A stretch of 64,000 nucleotides of DNA, from the NCBI RefSeq assembly GCF_024807945.1, contig NZ_JANUFD010000016.1, forward strand, positions 146,716 to 210,715, read 5' to 3'. The position numbers were made by a program, and so were the translations under genes. The notes under the pieces are model-generated. The model had not been told where the DNA came from and searched no databases. It saw only the letters and a program-made list of their open reading frames with translations. Source of the DNA: Pseudomonas sp. JUb42 (GTDB lineage Bacteria > Pseudomonadota > Gammaproteobacteria > Pseudomonadales > Pseudomonadaceae). Position 1 is the first letter of the stretch; each line of letters opens with the position of its first letter. Below, piece by piece: positions 19,539-29,022 of the stretch.

Positions 19539-19859
19539 CTAGCCTTGTGCGGTTTCAGCCGGGAAGGTGGCTTTCCATAGCTCGAATCCGCCGTCGACGC
19601 TGTAGACCTCGGAGAAGCCCTGGCCCACCAGGTAGGCCGCCGCTTGCTGGCTGGAGTTGCCGTGATAGCAGACGACAACCAGAGGTTTGTCCAGATCGGC
19701 TTCGCGGATGAAGTCGGCGATCGAATGATTATCCAGATGGTGTGAGTCAGGAATGTGATTGCCGGCAAACGTCTGGGCGTCGCGCACATCGACGAAGACC
19801 GCGCCGCTCGCGCGCAGTTCGTGGGCTTTTTCCGGGGGGATACGTTTGAAGTCGGTCAT
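19539..19859 (-). CDS. glpE: Thiosulfate sulfurtransferase (single-domain rhodanese)
   Basis: A 106-residue rhodanese that moves sulfane sulfur from thiosulfate to cyanide or thiols such as thioredoxin. The active-site loop is CYHGNSSQ with the nucleophile at C64; E. coli GlpE has CYHGISSQ, so one loop residue differs. The start is ATG 19859 (MTDFKRIPPEKA), 9 nt after AGGAG; a GTG at 19865 is only 3 nt from that site. It is transcribed in the same direction as apaH, 38 nt downstream of it. Confidence 0.93.
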   Translation of the reverse strand: MTDFKRIPPEKAHELRASGAVFVDVRDAQTFAGNHIPDSHHLDNHSIADFIREADLDKPLVVVCYHGNSSQQAAAYLVGQGFSEVYSVDGGFELWKATFPAETAQG

Positions 19860-19897
19860 GGACACTGGCTCCTTGGGTGTGAGGGTGAGGCCTGGCG

Positions 19898-20776
19898 TCA
19901 GGGCCTGGCCGCGGGTATGGGGGAAGAGGGCTCTTTCACCGGCGTGGCGTTGGCCAGGCCTTTGCCGTCGCAGTCGCAGTGATAGCGTTCCAGGGTATCG
20001 ACATTGAGCAGAGTCATGGCCCCACCCCAGACGCAGCCGGTATCCAGAGCGAACACGCCGGGTTCATCGCAACGACCTTCAAGGGCTGCCCAATGGCCGA
20101 AGATGATCTTCTGCTCGCGAGTCTTGCGTTCCTTGTGGCTGAACCACGGGGCATAGCCGGGCATGGCGGTATCGGCGCCTTCCTTGCCTTTAAGGTCGAG
20201 CTTGCCTTCCGGGGTGCAGAAACGCATGCGGGTGAAGTAGTTGGTGATGACTCGCAAACGGGTTACGCCATGCAGGTCGTTGTCCCACTTGGCCGGTTCG
20301 TTGCCGTACATGCCTTCGAGAAAGGGTTCGTACAGCAGATCGTCATGTAGCACCGTCTCGACTTCGCCTGCCAGCTTGAGCGCTTTTTTCAGTGTCCATT
20401 GCGGTGGGATCCCGGCATGGACCATGGCGATATTGCGCTCTGCGTCGTAATGCATGAGTTTCTGTTGGCGCAGCCAGACCAGCAACTGGCCGGCATCCGG
20501 TGCTTCAAGAATCTCGCGCAGGGTGTCGTTACGTTTCAGGCGCTCGATCTTGCGCGCCGAGGCGAGCAGGTGCAGGTCATGATTGCCCAGCACGCAGACC
20601 AGGGATTCGCGCATGTTGTAGAGAAAGCGCAGGGTTTCCAGAGACTGCGGTCCCCGGTTGACCAGATCGCCGACCAGCCAGAGTTGGTCTTTGCCAGGCT
20701 CGAAATGGACATGCTCAAGCAGGCATTGCAACGGTTCCAGGCAGCCCTGCAGGTCGCCGACTGCATACACTGCCAT
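19898..20776 (-). CDS. apaH: Bis(5'-nucleosyl)-tetraphosphatase, symmetrical
   Basis: A 292-residue metallophosphatase that splits Ap4A into two ADP. Motifs of the phosphoprotein-phosphatase fold are in place: GDLQGC near residue 7, GDLVNRGPQS, LGNHDLHLLA, and HAGIPPQW. The C-terminus carries about 15 extra residues (ATPVKEPSSPIPAARP). It starts in TGATG, overlapping the apaG stop by one base, the usual apaG-apaH coupling. Confidence 0.96.
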   Translation of the reverse strand: MAVYAVGDLQGCLEPLQCLLEHVHFEPGKDQLWLVGDLVNRGPQSLETLRFLYNMRESLVCVLGNHDLHLLASARKIERLKRNDTLREILEAPDAGQLLVWLRQQKLMHYDAERNIAMVHAGIPPQWTLKKALKLAGEVETVLHDDLLYEPFLEGMYGNEPAKWDNDLHGVTRLRVITNYFTRMRFCTPEGKLDLKGKEGADTAMPGYAPWFSHKERKTREQKIIFGHWAALEGRCDEPGVFALDTGCVWGGAMTLLNVDTLERYHCDCDGKGLANATPVKEPSSPIPAARP

Positions 20777-21156
20777 CAGTGCAGCGATCCCGGTACGGCG
20801 AGGCGGAATGGAGCAATCACGGCATCGAAGCGTTTGCCATCGTCGGCGAGCATCTGGTAACTGCCCTGCATATTGCCGACTTTGGTGGTCATTACCGTGC
20901 CGCTGCTATAGGTATGGCTCTTGCCAACGCCGATCAGCGGCTGCTGGCCGACGACGCCTTCACCGCGGACTTCTTCGACCTGGCCGTCACCGTTGGTGAT
21001 GACCCAGTGCCGCGACAGTAGCTTGGCGGGCACCTCGCCACTGTTGTGCACAGTGACGGTGTAGGCGAAGGCGAAGCGGTTCTGCTCGGGCTGCGACTGT
21101 TCGGCGAGGAAGCGGGTGACGACGCTGACGTCGACCTGATAACGGGAATCGGACAT
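20776..21156 (-). CDS. apaG: Co2+/Mg2+ efflux protein ApaG
   Basis: A 126-residue protein with a fibronectin-III-like fold; function is still unclear despite the efflux label from Salmonella CorD. Conserved parts are FAYTVTVHNSGEVPAKLLSRHW and the glycine-containing GVVGQQPLIGVGKSHTYSSG. The frame opens at 21207, but ATG 21156 (MSDSRYQVDVSV) gives the standard length. It shares a transcript with rsmA upstream (108 nt gap) and apaH downstream. Confidence 0.95.
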   Translation of the reverse strand: MSDSRYQVDVSVVTRFLAEQSQPEQNRFAFAYTVTVHNSGEVPAKLLSRHWVITNGDGQVEEVRGEGVVGQQPLIGVGKSHTYSSGTVMTTKVGNMQGSYQMLADDGKRFDAVIAPFRLAVPGSLH

Positions 21157-21264
21157 GCAGAGGGCCTTGGAAACTAATGCGAAATGAAGCCGGAGATCCC
21201 GGTGCAATCAGTCTAGGACATGTATCGGAGAAAAACATTTACCCGTTACATGTCCCTCTACAGC

Positions 21265-22071
21265 TTAAGCCGGGATCGGTTTTTCGCTCAGTTTGTCTGC
21301 CAGGCGGACAAAGGCAGCGAGGTCCAGTTGTTCGGGGCGCAGGCCTCCGTCGACACCAGCGGCGGTGATTTCATCGGCGCTGAGCAACAGTTTCAGGGTG
21401 TTGCGCAGGGTTTTGCGGCGCTGGTTGAACGCCTCACGCACGACGCGTTCAAGGACGCGATGGTCCTTGGCCGGATGCGGCAGTGTGGCATGGGGCACCA
21501 GGCGCACGATGGCCGAATCGACTTTCGGCGGCGGGTTGAACGCTCCCGGACCGACGTTGAACAGATGTTCCACGCGGCAATGGTACTGCACCATGATCGA
21601 CAGACGACCCCAGTCACCTCCACCGGGACCTGCGGCGAGACGCTCGACCACTTCTTTTTGCAGCATGAAGTGCATGTCGTGGATCAGCGCGGCGTTGGCC
21701 AGCAGGTGGAAAATCAGCGGCGTCGAGATGTTGTACGGCAGGTTGCCGACCACGCGCAGGCTGCCGGGAGCGGCATCCAGGCTGTTGAAGTCGAACTTGA
21801 GCGCGTCACCCTGATGCAGGGAAAAATTGGGCTTGCCGCCGAACTGGTGGTTGAGGATCGGCACCAGGTCTTTGTCCAGTTCGATCACGTCCAGACGCGC
21901 GCCGCTGTTGAGCAGGCCCGCAGTCAGTGCGCCCTGGCCAGGGCCGATTTCCAGCAGGCGGTCGTCAGGCTTGGCGCGGATGGAACGCAGGATCTTGTCG
22001 ATCACACCGGCGTCATGCAGGAAGTTCTGGCCGAAGCGCTTGCGCGCCTTGTGTTGGTATTGCTCGTTCAT
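21265..22071 (-). CDS. rsmA: 16S rRNA (adenine1518/1519-N6)-dimethyltransferase
   Basis: A 268-residue KsgA-type methyltransferase that dimethylates two adjacent adenines in the 3' hairpin of 16S rRNA. The N-terminal ARKRFGQNFLHD, AdoMet site EIGPGQGALT and catalytic NLPYNIST are all visible, with the helical C-terminal domain (QRRKTLRNTLK). Its start overlaps the pdxA stop by 4 nt (ATGA), so it lies in the lptD-surA-pdxA-rsmA-apaG-apaH transcript. Confidence 0.97.
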   Translation of the reverse strand: MNEQYQHKARKRFGQNFLHDAGVIDKILRSIRAKPDDRLLEIGPGQGALTAGLLNSGARLDVIELDKDLVPILNHQFGGKPNFSLHQGDALKFDFNSLDAAPGSLRVVGNLPYNISTPLIFHLLANAALIHDMHFMLQKEVVERLAAGPGGGDWGRLSIMVQYHCRVEHLFNVGPGAFNPPPKVDSAIVRLVPHATLPHPAKDHRVLERVVREAFNQRRKTLRNTLKLLLSADEITAAGVDGGLRPEQLDLAAFVRLADKLSEKPIPA

Positions 22072-23057
22072 GAATGGGTCTCGGCCATCTGGTAGGCGGT
22101 TTGCAAGGCGACGTGCAGGCTGCCGGTGTCGATCTTGCCGCTGCCTGCCAGGTCCAGGGCGGTGCCATGGTCGACGGAAGTGCGGATGATCGGCAGGCCC
22201 AGGGTCACGTTGACCGCGGCGCCAAAGCCTTTGTACTTGAGTACGGGCAGGCCCTGGTCGTGGTACATCGCCAGCACTGCGTCGCAGTGCTCCAGATATT
22301 TGGGGGTAAAGAGAGTGTCTGCAGGCAGCGGGCCACGCAGGTCCATGCCCTCGCTGCGCAGGCGCTCCAGGGCAGGTTCGATAATGTCGATTTCTTCGCG
22401 GCCCAGGTGTCCGCCTTCACCGGCATGGGGGTTGAGCCCACAGACCAGGATGCGCGGCCGGGAGATGCCGAACTTGTTGACCAGATCGGCATGAAGGATG
22501 CGCGTGACCCGCTCCAGCACCTGTGGGGTGATGGCATCGGCGACGTCGCGCAGGGGCAGGTGAGTGGTCACCAGGGCGACGCGCAGGTCGCCGGTGGCGA
22601 GCATCATCACCACTTGTTCGGTCTGGGTCAGTTCGGCGAGAAATTCGGTATGGCCGGAGAAAGCAATGCCGCCATCGTTGATCACGCCTTTGTGTACCGG
22701 GGCGGTGATCATGCCGGTGAATGCGCCGTCGATGCAGCCTTGGCCCGCGCGGGTCAGGGTCTCCAGGACGAATGCGCCATTGGCCTTGTCCAGTTGCCCG
22801 GCTACCACCGGGGCGCGCAGCGGTGTATCCCAGACATACAGGCTGCCAGCCGGGGCTGGCTGCTCGGGCCAGGCGTCAGGGCTGACGCTCAGCAGATTGA
22901 CGACCACACCCAGTTGCGTGGCCCGCTCGGCGAGCAGGTCATGACTGGTAATGGCAATCAGGGGATACGGTTGCGGCTCGGCGGCGATCAGCAGGCAAAG
23001 GTCGGGACCTATGCCTGCGGGCTCACCGGGTGTCAGGGCGAAGCGTTTTTGTTTCAC
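22068..23057 (-). CDS. pdxA: 4-hydroxythreonine-4-phosphate dehydrogenase
   Basis: A 329-residue NAD-dependent enzyme of pyridoxal-phosphate synthesis. It oxidises 4-phosphohydroxy-threonine, and the decarboxylated product feeds PdxJ. Recognisable segments are ALTPGEPAGIGPDL at the start, FSGHTEFLAELT, CGLNPHAGEGGHLGREE and MYHDQGLPVLKY with the metal-binding histidines. It overlaps surA upstream and rsmA downstream by 4 nt each, a very tight operon. Confidence 0.97.
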   Translation of the reverse strand: MKQKRFALTPGEPAGIGPDLCLLIAAEPQPYPLIAITSHDLLAERATQLGVVVNLLSVSPDAWPEQPAPAGSLYVWDTPLRAPVVAGQLDKANGAFVLETLTRAGQGCIDGAFTGMITAPVHKGVINDGGIAFSGHTEFLAELTQTEQVVMMLATGDLRVALVTTHLPLRDVADAITPQVLERVTRILHADLVNKFGISRPRILVCGLNPHAGEGGHLGREEIDIIEPALERLRSEGMDLRGPLPADTLFTPKYLEHCDAVLAMYHDQGLPVLKYKGFGAAVNVTLGLPIIRTSVDHGTALDLAGSGKIDTGSLHVALQTAYQMAETHS

Positions 23058-24382
23058 TGTGGGGCCTTGTCAGCGCCAGGCAGTTTGATTTCCACGTAGG
23101 CTTCGTCGCGAATCTGACGCAGCCAGCTTTCCAGCTCTTCGTCATATTTGCGGGTGCGCAGTACGTTCATCGCTTGTTGGTCGCGAGCCTGGTTGGTGGC
23201 GTCGGTGGAGCGACGGCCCAGGACTTCCAGAACGTGCCAGCCATATTGGGTCTGGAACGGCTTGGACAGCTGACCTTGTGGCGTCGAGTTCATCACTTCG
23301 CGGAACTCGGGAACCAGGTTGGTCGGATCGACCCAGTTCATGTCGCCGCCGTTAAGCGCCGAACCCGGATCTTCCGAGAAGCTCTTCGCCAGTTCGCCGA
23401 AGTCTTCGCCGCCTTCAATGCGGTCGTAGATCTTCTGCGCCAGGCGCTTGGTTTCTTCTTCGCTGCGGATTTCGCTTGGCTTGATCAGAATGTGGCGCAC
23501 ATGCACTTCATCGCGCATTTGGGCCTGGCCCGCGCCGCCGCGTTTTTCCAGCAGTTTGATGATGATGAAACCGGCCGGCGTACGTGCTGGCGGAGTTACG
23601 TCACCAATCGGCATGGAACCGAGCATGTCACCGAACGGAGGTGGCAACTGGGCGGATTTGCGCCAGCCAATATCACCGCCATCCAGAGCGTTTTCGCTGG
23701 ACGAGTTGGCAACGGCCATCTGACCGAAGTCAGCGCCGGCCTTGAGCTTGTCGTAGATGCCCTTGGCCTTGGCGGCGGCAGCCTGGATTGTCGCCGCGTT
23801 GGCGCTTTCCGGGGTGCCGATCATGATCGTGGCCAGGTGGAATTCCTGCGACAGCTGAGCCTTGCCCTGGTCGGAGGCGAGGAAGTTCTTCACTTCCTGA
23901 TCCGAGACCTGGATACGGTCGGCTACCCGGCGCTGACGTACGCGGCTGATGATCATTTCCCGACGGACCTGATCACGGGCGTCGTTGAACGAGCCGCCGT
24001 CCTGAGCGATGGCCTTGCGGAACTGCTCCACTGTCATGTTGTTGCGCTGAGCAATGGTGGCGATGGCCGCGTTCAGTTCTTCGTCGCTGATGCGAATGCC
24101 GGAACGTTCACCGACCTGCAACTGCAGGTTTTCCAGAATCAGGCGATCGAGCACCTGGGGTTCCAGAACGCCCGGAGGTGGCATGGCGCCGCCTCGTTTG
24201 GCGAGGTTCTGTTTGACTTCGCGGGTACGCTGGTCGAGCTGGCTTTTCATGATCACGTCGTTATCGACGATGGCCACGACGCTGTCGAGCGGCTGTACCG
24301 CAGCGTGAACTGCGGAACCCAGGAGTAGCGCGCCCAGCAACAGCGGGCGCAGAGAATCAGAAAGCTTGGTCTTCACGTTCAC
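23054..24382 (-). CDS. surA: Periplasmic chaperone and peptidyl-prolyl isomerase SurA
   Basis: A 442-residue periplasmic chaperone for outer-membrane proteins, including the product of the neighbouring lptD. A signal peptide (about 1-27, cut after VHA), an N-terminal chaperone domain, two parvulin domains (about 185-285 and 295-395, the second with EDPGSALNGGDMNWV) and a C-terminal helix are visible. The start is GTG: either 24382 with AAGG 5 nt upstream, or 24376, which matches the MKTKLS start of homologues. It begins inside the last 26 nt of lptD, so translation is coupled. Confidence 0.96.
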   Translation of the reverse strand: MNVKTKLSDSLRPLLLGALLLGSAVHAAVQPLDSVVAIVDNDVIMKSQLDQRTREVKQNLAKRGGAMPPPGVLEPQVLDRLILENLQLQVGERSGIRISDEELNAAIATIAQRNNMTVEQFRKAIAQDGGSFNDARDQVRREMIISRVRQRRVADRIQVSDQEVKNFLASDQGKAQLSQEFHLATIMIGTPESANAATIQAAAAKAKGIYDKLKAGADFGQMAVANSSSENALDGGDIGWRKSAQLPPPFGDMLGSMPIGDVTPPARTPAGFIIIKLLEKRGGAGQAQMRDEVHVRHILIKPSEIRSEEETKRLAQKIYDRIEGGEDFGELAKSFSEDPGSALNGGDMNWVDPTNLVPEFREVMNSTPQGQLSKPFQTQYGWHVLEVLGRRSTDATNQARDQQAMNVLRTRKYDEELESWLRQIRDEAYVEIKLPGADKAPQ

Positions 24383-27128
24383 GATAACCTTGGATGCCTT
24401 TGTCGAGGAAGCTCTCTACTTTGGCGCCGGTAACGCCACCAAGTCCCTTCAACACAATTTGGAGGAATATGCCGCGGTCGCCTTTTTCGTTCTGAGGGGC
24501 GTCCTGGCTGAATTCGTCATAGTCGACCCAGTAACGGCTGATCAGACGCATTTTCCAGCAGCAGTTGTCGTATTCGAAGCCACCGAAGGCTTCCAGAGTA
24601 CGGTTGCGGTTGTAGTCGTATTCCCAGCGGCTGATAGCGCTCCACTGCGGCACGATTGGCCAGATGACCGAGAAGTCGTGCTGCTGGATTTTGTAGTAAT
24701 CCTTGACGTAGTTCGCGGTGCCTGGGGTGCCGTAGTCGCCGCCGCCCACGGTCCACTTGCCGGTGGTCTGGTCGTAACGGACCAGGTCATTGCGGTAGCG
24801 GTAGCCGAAGTTGACGATCTTGCCCGGGTTGCTTTCAGGCTGGTAATGGAACATCGCGCTGCCGGAACGGGTGCTGCGGCTGTCCGGATCCCAGTTGAAG
24901 TCCGAGCTGACACGCCAGTCGCGGTCGAAGCGATATTCGTATTCCAGAGCGTAAGGCGAAACGTCGGATTGCGCGTCTTTGCGGTCCTTGAACTCTACGC
25001 CCGGCAATTGCACCTTGCGATCCTTGAAGTACAACGCCTGACCGACGCTGAAGCGCTGACGTTCGAAGCCGTTGTCTTCGATCCAGCGGTTGGTCACGCC
25101 CAGGGACAGTTTGTTTTCGTCGCCGATACGGTCGGAGCCGACGAAGCGGTTGTCACGGAATAGCGAGGCATAGTTGAACGTGGTTTCGGCGGTATCGAAG
25201 ACCGGGATGTCCGTCTGATCGACCTCAGGAACATAGAGGTAGTAAGCGCGGGGTTCCAGGGTCTGGCGATAGTTGGTGCCGAACCAGTTGGTGTTGCGGT
25301 CGAAGTACAGGCCGCTGTCGACGCTGGCGATAGGCACGCTGCGGCTCTGGCTGCGGTTGTATTTCTCGTCGGTTTGCAGGGTGGTCTTGCCTTCGCCGTC
25401 GAGATCCAGATCGTACTGGGTGTAGGCGTACTTGAGCGTCGGCTTCAGGTAGCCAAAGGTCCAGTCAAGTGGCAGGCTCATCGACGGTTGCAGGTTCAGG
25501 CGGGTACCGTTGGCGCGGGCCAGACCCTGTACGTTTCGGTCCAGACGAGGTGCCGAGAAGCCATCTTCGTTGACGTAGTCACCGTCTTTCAAATCGCGGT
25601 CGAAGCGCACCAGCTCGGCCTGCCAGTTCAGCTTCAGGCCTTCAGGCTCCCACGGCAATGCGCCGCTGAGGCTGATTTGCGGCAAGCGGTTGTAAGGCGT
25701 GATGTTGGCCACGGTCGCCAGCTTGTAGGCCTGGGCGTTGATCTGTGCCCAGACGTTGTCGCCGCGATAGGTCAACGAACCCTGCTGATTGACGTAGTCG
25801 GTTTTCGACACGCCGATCTGGTCGGTCTGCAGGTCCTGGAAGTAGTACGGATCGCTGATGTCGGTGTAGTCGACGTGTGTCAGCCAGCGCGAGTCGAGAC
25901 CGCCCGTGTGCTGCCAGTTGATCATCCAGCGGGTCTTGTCGTAGTCCGTCTGCAGCTTGCGGTCGTCGTCTTTGTCGTTCAGGTACGCGCCGCCGAACTG
26001 GCCTTCGCTGGTCTTGGTCAGGTAGCGGAATTCGCCTTCGAGCAATTCGCCACGCTTGGCCATGAAGCGAGGGTACAACGTGGCATCGTAGTTCGGCGCC
26101 AGGTTGAAGTAGTACGGGGTGACCAGCATCAGGCCGGTCTTGCTGCCGGTGCCGATGGTCGGCGGCAGGAAGCCCGATTGACGACGGTCGTCGATCGGGA
26201 AGTAGAAGTACGGCGTGTACAGGACCGGGATGTCCTTGACGCGCAGGGTCACGTTGGTCGCGGTACCGAAGCCGGTGGCCGGGTTCAGGGTGATGTTATT
26301 ACCCTTGAGCGTCCAGGCGTTGCTGTTCGGTTCGCACGTGGTGTACGTGCCGTCCTTGAGCCGGATGATCGCGTTCTCGGCACGCTTGGCGTACAGGGCG
26401 TTACCGCGCACGTTGGATTTGTGCAGCACATATTCGGCGTTATCGACCTTGGCTTCACCGGTGTCGAGCTGGATCTCGGCGTGGTCGCCGACGATCAGAG
26501 CACCGTTGTCGCGCAGACGGACATCGCCGTTGAGCTCGCCACGGTTTTCGGCCTGGTGCAGGCTGGCTTCTTCAGCCTGGATCTGCATGCTGCCCTGGCG
26601 CATGACAACGTCACCGGCCAGGGTCGCAGTCTGGGATTCCTGCTCGTAACGCGAAGCCTTGGCGCCGAGGAAGGTCGGCGACTCGCCTTTGGGCGTCGAG
26701 TCGTTCATGCCCGGACGGATCGGCTCGATGTAGGCACCGGAGCAATAAGGCGCGGTCTCGGCCAATTGCGCAGCGGTGAGCTTCTCGCGTGGGACCCAGT
26801 CCAGGTGGCTGTAGTCGGCGCTGCGCGAACGCAGGCCCTTGCCCTTGGCTTCGGTGACCAGTTTGGTCGTGGCCACCGTCTCACCGCCAACGCCGGTCTC
26901 CGTCACGGTTCCATTGGAACTGACGGCGGTCGCGCTGTGCACGGGACGTGGGGGCAGCACAGCCGTGGGGCTTTTCGGGGCGCAATTCCACGCTCCCGAA
27001 GCAGAGACCGAACAGTCATACTGTTCGGCGGCAACCACGAATGGTGCAGCCAGGGGTTGCATTACCAGCAGACTGCCGGTCACTAGCAACGGAAATTTTT
27101 TACGAAACGCGGGGGATTTCAATGCCAT
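24357..27128 (-). CDS. lptD: LPS-assembly outer-membrane protein LptD
   Basis: A 923-residue beta-barrel that inserts lipopolysaccharide into the outer leaflet with LptE. A signal peptide ends near FVVAA, followed by an N-terminal domain with CSVSASGAWNC and the OstA jelly-roll (about 150-300: SQTATLAGDVVMRQGSMQIQ). The C-terminal barrel contains the conserved paired cysteine near YDNCCWKMRLISRYW. Length and order match P. aeruginosa LptD (924). The frame is open to 27218, but ATG 27128 begins MALKSPAFRKKFPLL as homologues do. Head of the surA-pdxA-rsmA-apaGH run; divergent from amgK. Confidence 0.97.
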   Translation of the reverse strand: MALKSPAFRKKFPLLVTGSLLVMQPLAAPFVVAAEQYDCSVSASGAWNCAPKSPTAVLPPRPVHSATAVSSNGTVTETGVGGETVATTKLVTEAKGKGLRSRSADYSHLDWVPREKLTAAQLAETAPYCSGAYIEPIRPGMNDSTPKGESPTFLGAKASRYEQESQTATLAGDVVMRQGSMQIQAEEASLHQAENRGELNGDVRLRDNGALIVGDHAEIQLDTGEAKVDNAEYVLHKSNVRGNALYAKRAENAIIRLKDGTYTTCEPNSNAWTLKGNNITLNPATGFGTATNVTLRVKDIPVLYTPYFYFPIDDRRQSGFLPPTIGTGSKTGLMLVTPYYFNLAPNYDATLYPRFMAKRGELLEGEFRYLTKTSEGQFGGAYLNDKDDDRKLQTDYDKTRWMINWQHTGGLDSRWLTHVDYTDISDPYYFQDLQTDQIGVSKTDYVNQQGSLTYRGDNVWAQINAQAYKLATVANITPYNRLPQISLSGALPWEPEGLKLNWQAELVRFDRDLKDGDYVNEDGFSAPRLDRNVQGLARANGTRLNLQPSMSLPLDWTFGYLKPTLKYAYTQYDLDLDGEGKTTLQTDEKYNRSQSRSVPIASVDSGLYFDRNTNWFGTNYRQTLEPRAYYLYVPEVDQTDIPVFDTAETTFNYASLFRDNRFVGSDRIGDENKLSLGVTNRWIEDNGFERQRFSVGQALYFKDRKVQLPGVEFKDRKDAQSDVSPYALEYEYRFDRDWRVSSDFNWDPDSRSTRSGSAMFHYQPESNPGKIVNFGYRYRNDLVRYDQTTGKWTVGGGDYGTPGTANYVKDYYKIQQHDFSVIWPIVPQWSAISRWEYDYNRNRTLEAFGGFEYDNCCWKMRLISRYWVDYDEFSQDAPQNEKGDRGIFLQIVLKGLGGVTGAKVESFLDKGIQGYREREDQAF

Positions 27129-27256
27129 CTTATTAGTCCGGGCTTCCTGCGTGCCATCTGCCCGCGGGGGGGCCGCACGCCTTTCGATGGGCTGAAAAAG
27201 GCCCCGATAATAAAGCATGACCCGCTTGACGGCTAGCGCCGTCGGAGACCCTTGTA

Positions 27257-28267
27257 ATGCCTGATCAAGATGTACGCCTGCAACACCTCAAAGTTTGGCT
27301 CGATGAGCAATTGCAAGCACTTTTTTTAGCCGAGGGTTGGGGCGCGATACCCCCGGCCACGTTGACTGCCGCCAGTAGTGATGCGAGTTTCCGTCGGTAT
27401 TTCCGCTGGCAGGGCGAAGGCCGCACTTTTATTGTCATGGATGCCCCGCCACCCCAGGAAAACTGCAAACCCTTCGTTGATATCGCACATTTATTAAGTC
27501 GCTCGGGCATTAATGTTCCGAAAATTTATGCCGAAGACCTGACGCGAGGGTTTTTGTTGCTCAGCGATCTGGGGGCAAAAACCTACCTGGATGTGATCGA
27601 TGCCGACAGCGCCGATGGCCTGTTTGCCGATGCCATTGAAGCGTTGCTGGCTTTTCAGCAGTTGCCGATGGATGCACCGCTGCCCAGCTACGACGTAGCC
27701 TTGCTGCGGCGCGAGCTGGAGCTGTTTCCCGAGTGGTATGTGCGTCGTCATCTGGGCGTCGAACTGGATCCGGCGCAGTTGGCGCTCTGGCAGCGGGCCA
27801 GTGATTTGCTGATCGACAGCGCCCTGGCGCAACCCAAGGTGCTGGTGCACCGCGACTATATGCCGCGCAACCTGATGGTCAGCGCGCCTAATCCCGGCGT
27901 GCTGGATTTTCAGGATGCGGTGTACGGCCCGGTGACCTATGACGTGACGTGCCTGTTCAAGGATGCCTTCCTCAGTTGGCCCGAAGAGCGCGTCCAGGGC
28001 TGGCTGGGAGAGTATTGGGGCAAGGCCCGGGCGTTGGGCATTCCGGTTCAGGACAGCATTGAAGCGTTCATGCGCGACAGCGACCTGATGGGTGTGCAGC
28101 GCCATTTGAAAGTGATCGGGATTTTTGCGCGTATCTGCCATCGTGACGGCAAGCCGCGCTACTTGAGCGACGTACCGCGTTTCTTTGCCTATATAGACGC
28201 GGTATTGGCGCGGCGGCCTGAGCTGGACGATTTGCGGCAGTTGTTGAGCGGCCTGCCACAAGCCTGA
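27257..28267 (+). CDS. amgK: N-acetylmuramate/N-acetylglucosamine kinase
   Basis: A 336-residue aminoglycoside-phosphotransferase-fold kinase. In Pseudomonas AmgK phosphorylates the anomeric carbon of MurNAc for peptidoglycan recycling, bypassing de novo UDP-MurNAc synthesis and giving intrinsic fosfomycin tolerance. Visible marks are the nucleotide loop SSDASFRRYFRW, catalytic HRDYMPRNLMVS and metal-binding LDFQDAVYGP. It sits 83 bp before murU, which uses its product, and is divergent from lptD. Confidence 0.93.
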   Translation: MPDQDVRLQHLKVWLDEQLQALFLAEGWGAIPPATLTAASSDASFRRYFRWQGEGRTFIVMDAPPPQENCKPFVDIAHLLSRSGINVPKIYAEDLTRGFLLLSDLGAKTYLDVIDADSADGLFADAIEALLAFQQLPMDAPLPSYDVALLRRELELFPEWYVRRHLGVELDPAQLALWQRASDLLIDSALAQPKVLVHRDYMPRNLMVSAPNPGVLDFQDAVYGPVTYDVTCLFKDAFLSWPEERVQGWLGEYWGKARALGIPVQDSIEAFMRDSDLMGVQRHLKVIGIFARICHRDGKPRYLSDVPRFFAYIDAVLARRPELDDLRQLLSGLPQA

Positions 28268-28350
28268 GACGCGCGGGTTGTCACACCTCGTACAGGGCTG
28301 TATGAAGGTGATCATTCTAATAAAGGGTCGATTGTTTTGAAGAGGGATGC

Positions 28351-29022
28351 ATGAAAGCGATGATTCTCGCTGCCGGTAAGGGTGAGCGCATGCGCCCCTT
28401 GACCTTGCACACGCCCAAACCGTTGGTGCGTGCGGGCGGTGTACCGCTGATCGAATACCATCTGCTGGCGCTGCGTGCGGCGGGCTTCGCCGACGTAGTG
28501 ATCAATCACGCCTGGCTGGGGCAGCAGGTCGAGGATCACCTGGGCGATGGGCAGCGCTTCGGCCTGCATATTCGTTATTCCCCCGAAGGCGAGCCGCTGG
28601 AAACCGGTGGCGGGATTTTCCGCGCCCTGCCATTGCTCGGCGATGAGCCTTTTGCCGTGATCAATGGCGATATCTGGACCGATTACGCCATGACCGCCCT
28701 GCGTCGCCCTCTCGAAGGCCTGGCGCATCTGGTGTTGATCGATAACCCTGTGCACCATCCGGACGGCGACTTTGCCCTGCTCGACGGGCATGTCCGCGAC
28801 GATCTTCCCGATGCGCCGAAGCTGACCTACAGCGGTATCGCGATTCTGCACCCGCGCCTGTTCGCCGGGTGCCAGGACGGCGCCTTCAAGCTGGCGCCGC
28901 TGTTGCGTGCGGCCATGGCCGAGGGCCGGGTCACTGGCGAGCACTTCCGTGGCCGCTGGGTCGATGTCGGCACCCACGAGCGTCTGGCTGAAGTCGAGCA
29001 ACTGCTAGCGGTGACTCACTAG
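28351..29022 (+). CDS. murU: N-acetylmuramate alpha-1-phosphate uridylyltransferase
   Basis: A 223-residue nucleotidyltransferase that forms UDP-MurNAc from MurNAc-1-phosphate and UTP, the step after AmgK. The Rossmann start MKAMILAAGKGERMRPLT, the KPLV segment, metal site NGDIWTDYA and C-terminal GRWVDVGTHERL are typical. The stop at 29022 abuts the next start at 29023. amgK-murU together form the Pseudomonas recycling branch; anmK, which supplies the MurNAc unit, lies at 59.5-60.6 kb. Confidence 0.93.
   Translation: MKAMILAAGKGERMRPLTLHTPKPLVRAGGVPLIEYHLLALRAAGFADVVINHAWLGQQVEDHLGDGQRFGLHIRYSPEGEPLETGGGIFRALPLLGDEPFAVINGDIWTDYAMTALRRPLEGLAHLVLIDNPVHHPDGDFALLDGHVRDDLPDAPKLTYSGIAILHPRLFAGCQDGAFKLAPLLRAAMAEGRVTGEHFRGRWVDVGTHERLAEVEQLLAVTH

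Noticed and set aside
25374..27086. 570-codon open frame antisense to lptD
   Set aside because: Shadow of lptD, rich in Arg/Gly/Val with no domain; LptD itself is unmistakable.
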